A stretch of DNA of 6,260 bases from the NCBI GenBank assembly GCA_025936195.1, contig JAICTW010000175.1:1-6260 (forward strand). The letters run 5' to 3'. This DNA comes from Flavisolibacter sp. Its GTDB lineage: Bacteria > Bacteroidota > Bacteroidia > Chitinophagales > Chitinophagaceae. Both the position numbers and the translations under genes were made by a program. The notes below the pieces were generated by a model. It was not told the DNA's origin, searched no databases, and saw only the letters and a program-made list of their open reading frames with translations. This document shows, in pieces, positions 5,045 through 6,260 of this stretch. How positions within the stretch are numbered: position 1 is the stretch's first letter; the number at the start of each line of letters is the position of its first letter.

Positions 5045-5368
5045 TGGTTCGCCACCCTCTTTACCGAAGAAGATCACCCATGTAGCAAAATCATCTGAAA
5101 AGTTTTCAAAGCGGTGCTCCATTTGTGCCGGCACAAACAAAACATCACCTGCTTTACATTGCATTCTTTCGCCGTTTCGAAAGAAAACTGCATTACCTGA
5201 TGCAATAACATAAAGTTCATCCTGTTTATGTGGTGTTTGCGGATCAACATTTTTGGGCGCATAATATTCAACACTCATGCTGCCATGCTTCATCAAAACA
5301 GTGAAGCGGTTCTGTGTTTCTTTATTTAATTGTTTAACTGCCTGCTCGATGGAAACATGAAAACTCAT
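5039..5368 (-). CDS. Small cupin-domain protein, coupled to saccharopine dehydrogenase
   Basis: This is a single-domain cupin of 109 residues. Motif 1 reads PHKQDELYVIASGNAVFF (46-63), with H47 and E51 as likely metal ligands; the first His of the usual HxH pair is replaced by T45. Motif 2 reads KAGDVLFVPAQMEHRFENF (72-90), with H85. Three ligands could still bind a metal. Such short cupins act as sugar or small-molecule isomerases, dioxygenases or binding proteins, and the sequence does not say which. The start codon overlaps the stop of the upstream saccharopine dehydrogenase gene (ATGA, 5365-5368), so the two are almost certainly cotranscribed and translationally coupled. A role in the same lysine-related pathway is inferred from this alone. 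The 3' end overlaps the convergent sirtuin gene by 6 nt, leaving no room for a separate terminator. Confidence 0.9.
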   Translation of the reverse strand: MSFHVSIEQAVKQLNKETQNRFTVLMKHGSMSVEYYAPKNVDPQTPHKQDELYVIASGNAVFFRNGERMQCKAGDVLFVPAQMEHRFENFSDDFATWVIFFGKEGGEPS

Positions 5369-6260
5369 AAAGGTTGGTTTTGTTCCTGAAAACTGATACC
5401 ATACAATTTCAGTTCCTGCAAAACCGGAGCATAAATTTCTTTTGAAGTTGGAATGTGTAATCCGGTAAGATGGATCGTTCCATTCAGGATCAATCTTGTG
5501 GCAATGCCCAAGGGCAATCCAACGGTTTTAGCCATTGCTGTGTGCACATCGTCATCGCCCTGCAGCATCAAGGTGCTGATAGATTTATATGTTTTTTCTT
5601 CTTTCCTGTATTCAATTTCGTGCTGCATGATCACCATGTCTTTATCTCCCTCCTGCAAAGCCAGTTTGTTCTCCAATGCAAATTGAAGAATATCGGCAGC
5701 ACTGAGGTTGTCTTTGTTGACCAGGGTTTCATTATCATCCAGCCCCAAATAAAAAAGTTGCTTCAATGTTAAGCTGGCATCATGCATTTTATCGGCAAGC
5801 GTTGCGGCTGCATTTACTTTCAAATCGTCAATATCAATTTGTTTCAGGTCGCCGCTGTCATCCACCACCATGAATTCTTCTACAGCCTCTACACCTTTTT
5901 GTTCTGCCTGCTTTTCCAGTTCAACAAGGTTCACCAGTTCGGCGAGTAAATTCTTGGTGGAATCGAATTGCTCTTTCAGTCTTTGCTCGAGCCATTCACT
6001 GAAACCATTTCTGTCCATGTGTTCTTTAAATAATTCTGCCAATGTTTTTCCATTGGTATTATAGGTTTGCCCTTCATCGGTAAGATGGACATCAATCACA
6101 TTCTTCCATCCATAAATAAAATCGGGATGACGAAGTGTGGTGCGGATGAAGGTTTCACAATTTTGCAATCCATACAAGGAAAGATAGCTTAACGAATCTC
6201 TGTTGGGATACCAGCATAACACTTCATGGTCCGGAATGGAAACATATCTTTTCTCCTCAA
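5365..6260 (-). CDS. Saccharopine dehydrogenase family protein (partial, N-terminus off the right edge)
   Basis: The frame is open to the right edge (first full codon at 6258), so the gene starts outside the window; a GTG at 6222 is internal, and EEKRYVSIPDHE is encoded upstream of it. About 297 residues are visible, the catalytic/C-terminal part (saccharopine dehydrogenase C-terminal domain); the NAD(P)-binding Rossmann region is missing because of the window limit. Recognisable parts are YPNRDSLSYLSLYGLQ, then RTTLRHPDFIYGW soon after. Near the end come the long insert with acidic helices, then AKTVGLPLGIATRLILNG and HIPTSKEIYAPVLQELKLYGI. Enzymes of this family convert saccharopine plus NAD(P)+ into glutamate and 2-aminoadipate semialdehyde in lysine degradation or synthesis, or act as related lysine dehydrogenases. 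It ends in an ATGA overlap with the cupin gene. Family secure, exact reaction inferred. Confidence 0.9.
   Translation of the reverse strand, partial: EEKRYVSIPDHEVLCWYPNRDSLSYLSLYGLQNCETFIRTTLRHPDFIYGWKNVIDVHLTDEGQTYNTNGKTLAELFKEHMDRNGFSEWLEQRLKEQFDSTKNLLAELVNLVELEKQAEQKGVEAVEEFMVVDDSGDLKQIDIDDLKVNAAATLADKMHDASLTLKQLFYLGLDDNETLVNKDNLSAADILQFALENKLALQEGDKDMVIMQHEIEYRKEEKTYKSISTLMLQGDDDVHTAMAKTVGLPLGIATRLILNGTIHLTGLHIPTSKEIYAPVLQELKLYGISFQEQNQPL

Noticed and set aside
6220..6222. GTG at 6222 as the true start of the saccharopine dehydrogenase gene
   Set aside because: The frame stays open upstream to the window edge, and only the C-terminal part of the family is visible, so the gene begins outside the window.
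1..6260. Defence system, prophage, transposon or CRISPR locus
   Set aside because: The EVE domain and the sirtuin each occur in some defence contexts, but here they stand alone among housekeeping and envelope genes. No nuclease, transposase, integrase or spaced repeat array is present.

Overview
The window looks like an ordinary chromosomal segment of a Bacteroidota bacterium, probably from the Chitinophagales/Sphingobacteriales side of the phylum. The reasons are an AT-rich composition, starts without Shine-Dalgarno sites, at least one sequence matching the Bacteroidota -7 promoter consensus TAnnTTTG, and the gene content: a FAS1 secreted protein, a small lipocalin-like lipoprotein, a DUF4349 lipoprotein, a sirtuin with no cysteines and a bacterial saccharopine dehydrogenase. 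The assignment is by inspection only. I see no RNA gene, CRISPR array, insertion sequence, integrase or phage gene.

Layout. 1-670 (-) is a four-helix b-type cytochrome whose C-terminus runs off the left edge. 843-1403 (-) is a secreted fasciclin protein with a probable terminator at 740-773. The divergent gap 1404-1555 carries a 56-bp heptamer array (1493-1548) just before an EVE-domain gene (1556-1966, +). Two lipoprotein genes follow on the + strand, and both are interrupted. One is a lipocalin-like gene (2065-2352) whose C-terminal third continues in the -1 frame to 2462. The other is a DUF4349 gene whose lipobox leader (2624-2737) is cut from its body (2738-3532) by one in-frame TAA. A 78-residue orphan (3518-3754, -) overlaps the DUF4349 tail. 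A degenerate response-regulator receiver (3921-4292, +) and a zinc-less Sir2 deacylase (4352-5044, +) follow. From the right edge, a saccharopine dehydrogenase (5365-6260, -, N-terminus missing) is coupled by an ATGA overlap to a cupin (5039-5368, -), which overlaps the sirtuin tail.

How the genes relate. The only clear operon is saccharopine dehydrogenase plus cupin, probably linked to lysine/2-aminoadipate metabolism. The sirtuin converging on it is an NAD+-dependent lysine deacylase; the lysine link may be coincidence. The rest reads as single genes, several for the cell envelope (cytochrome b, fasciclin, two lipoproteins). I did not find a convincing new multi-gene system. The points most worth a second look are the two interrupted lipoprotein genes side by side, the G-free heptamer leader of the EVE gene, the receiver lacking its phospho-acceptor aspartate, and the AT-rich palindrome before the DUF4349 leader.
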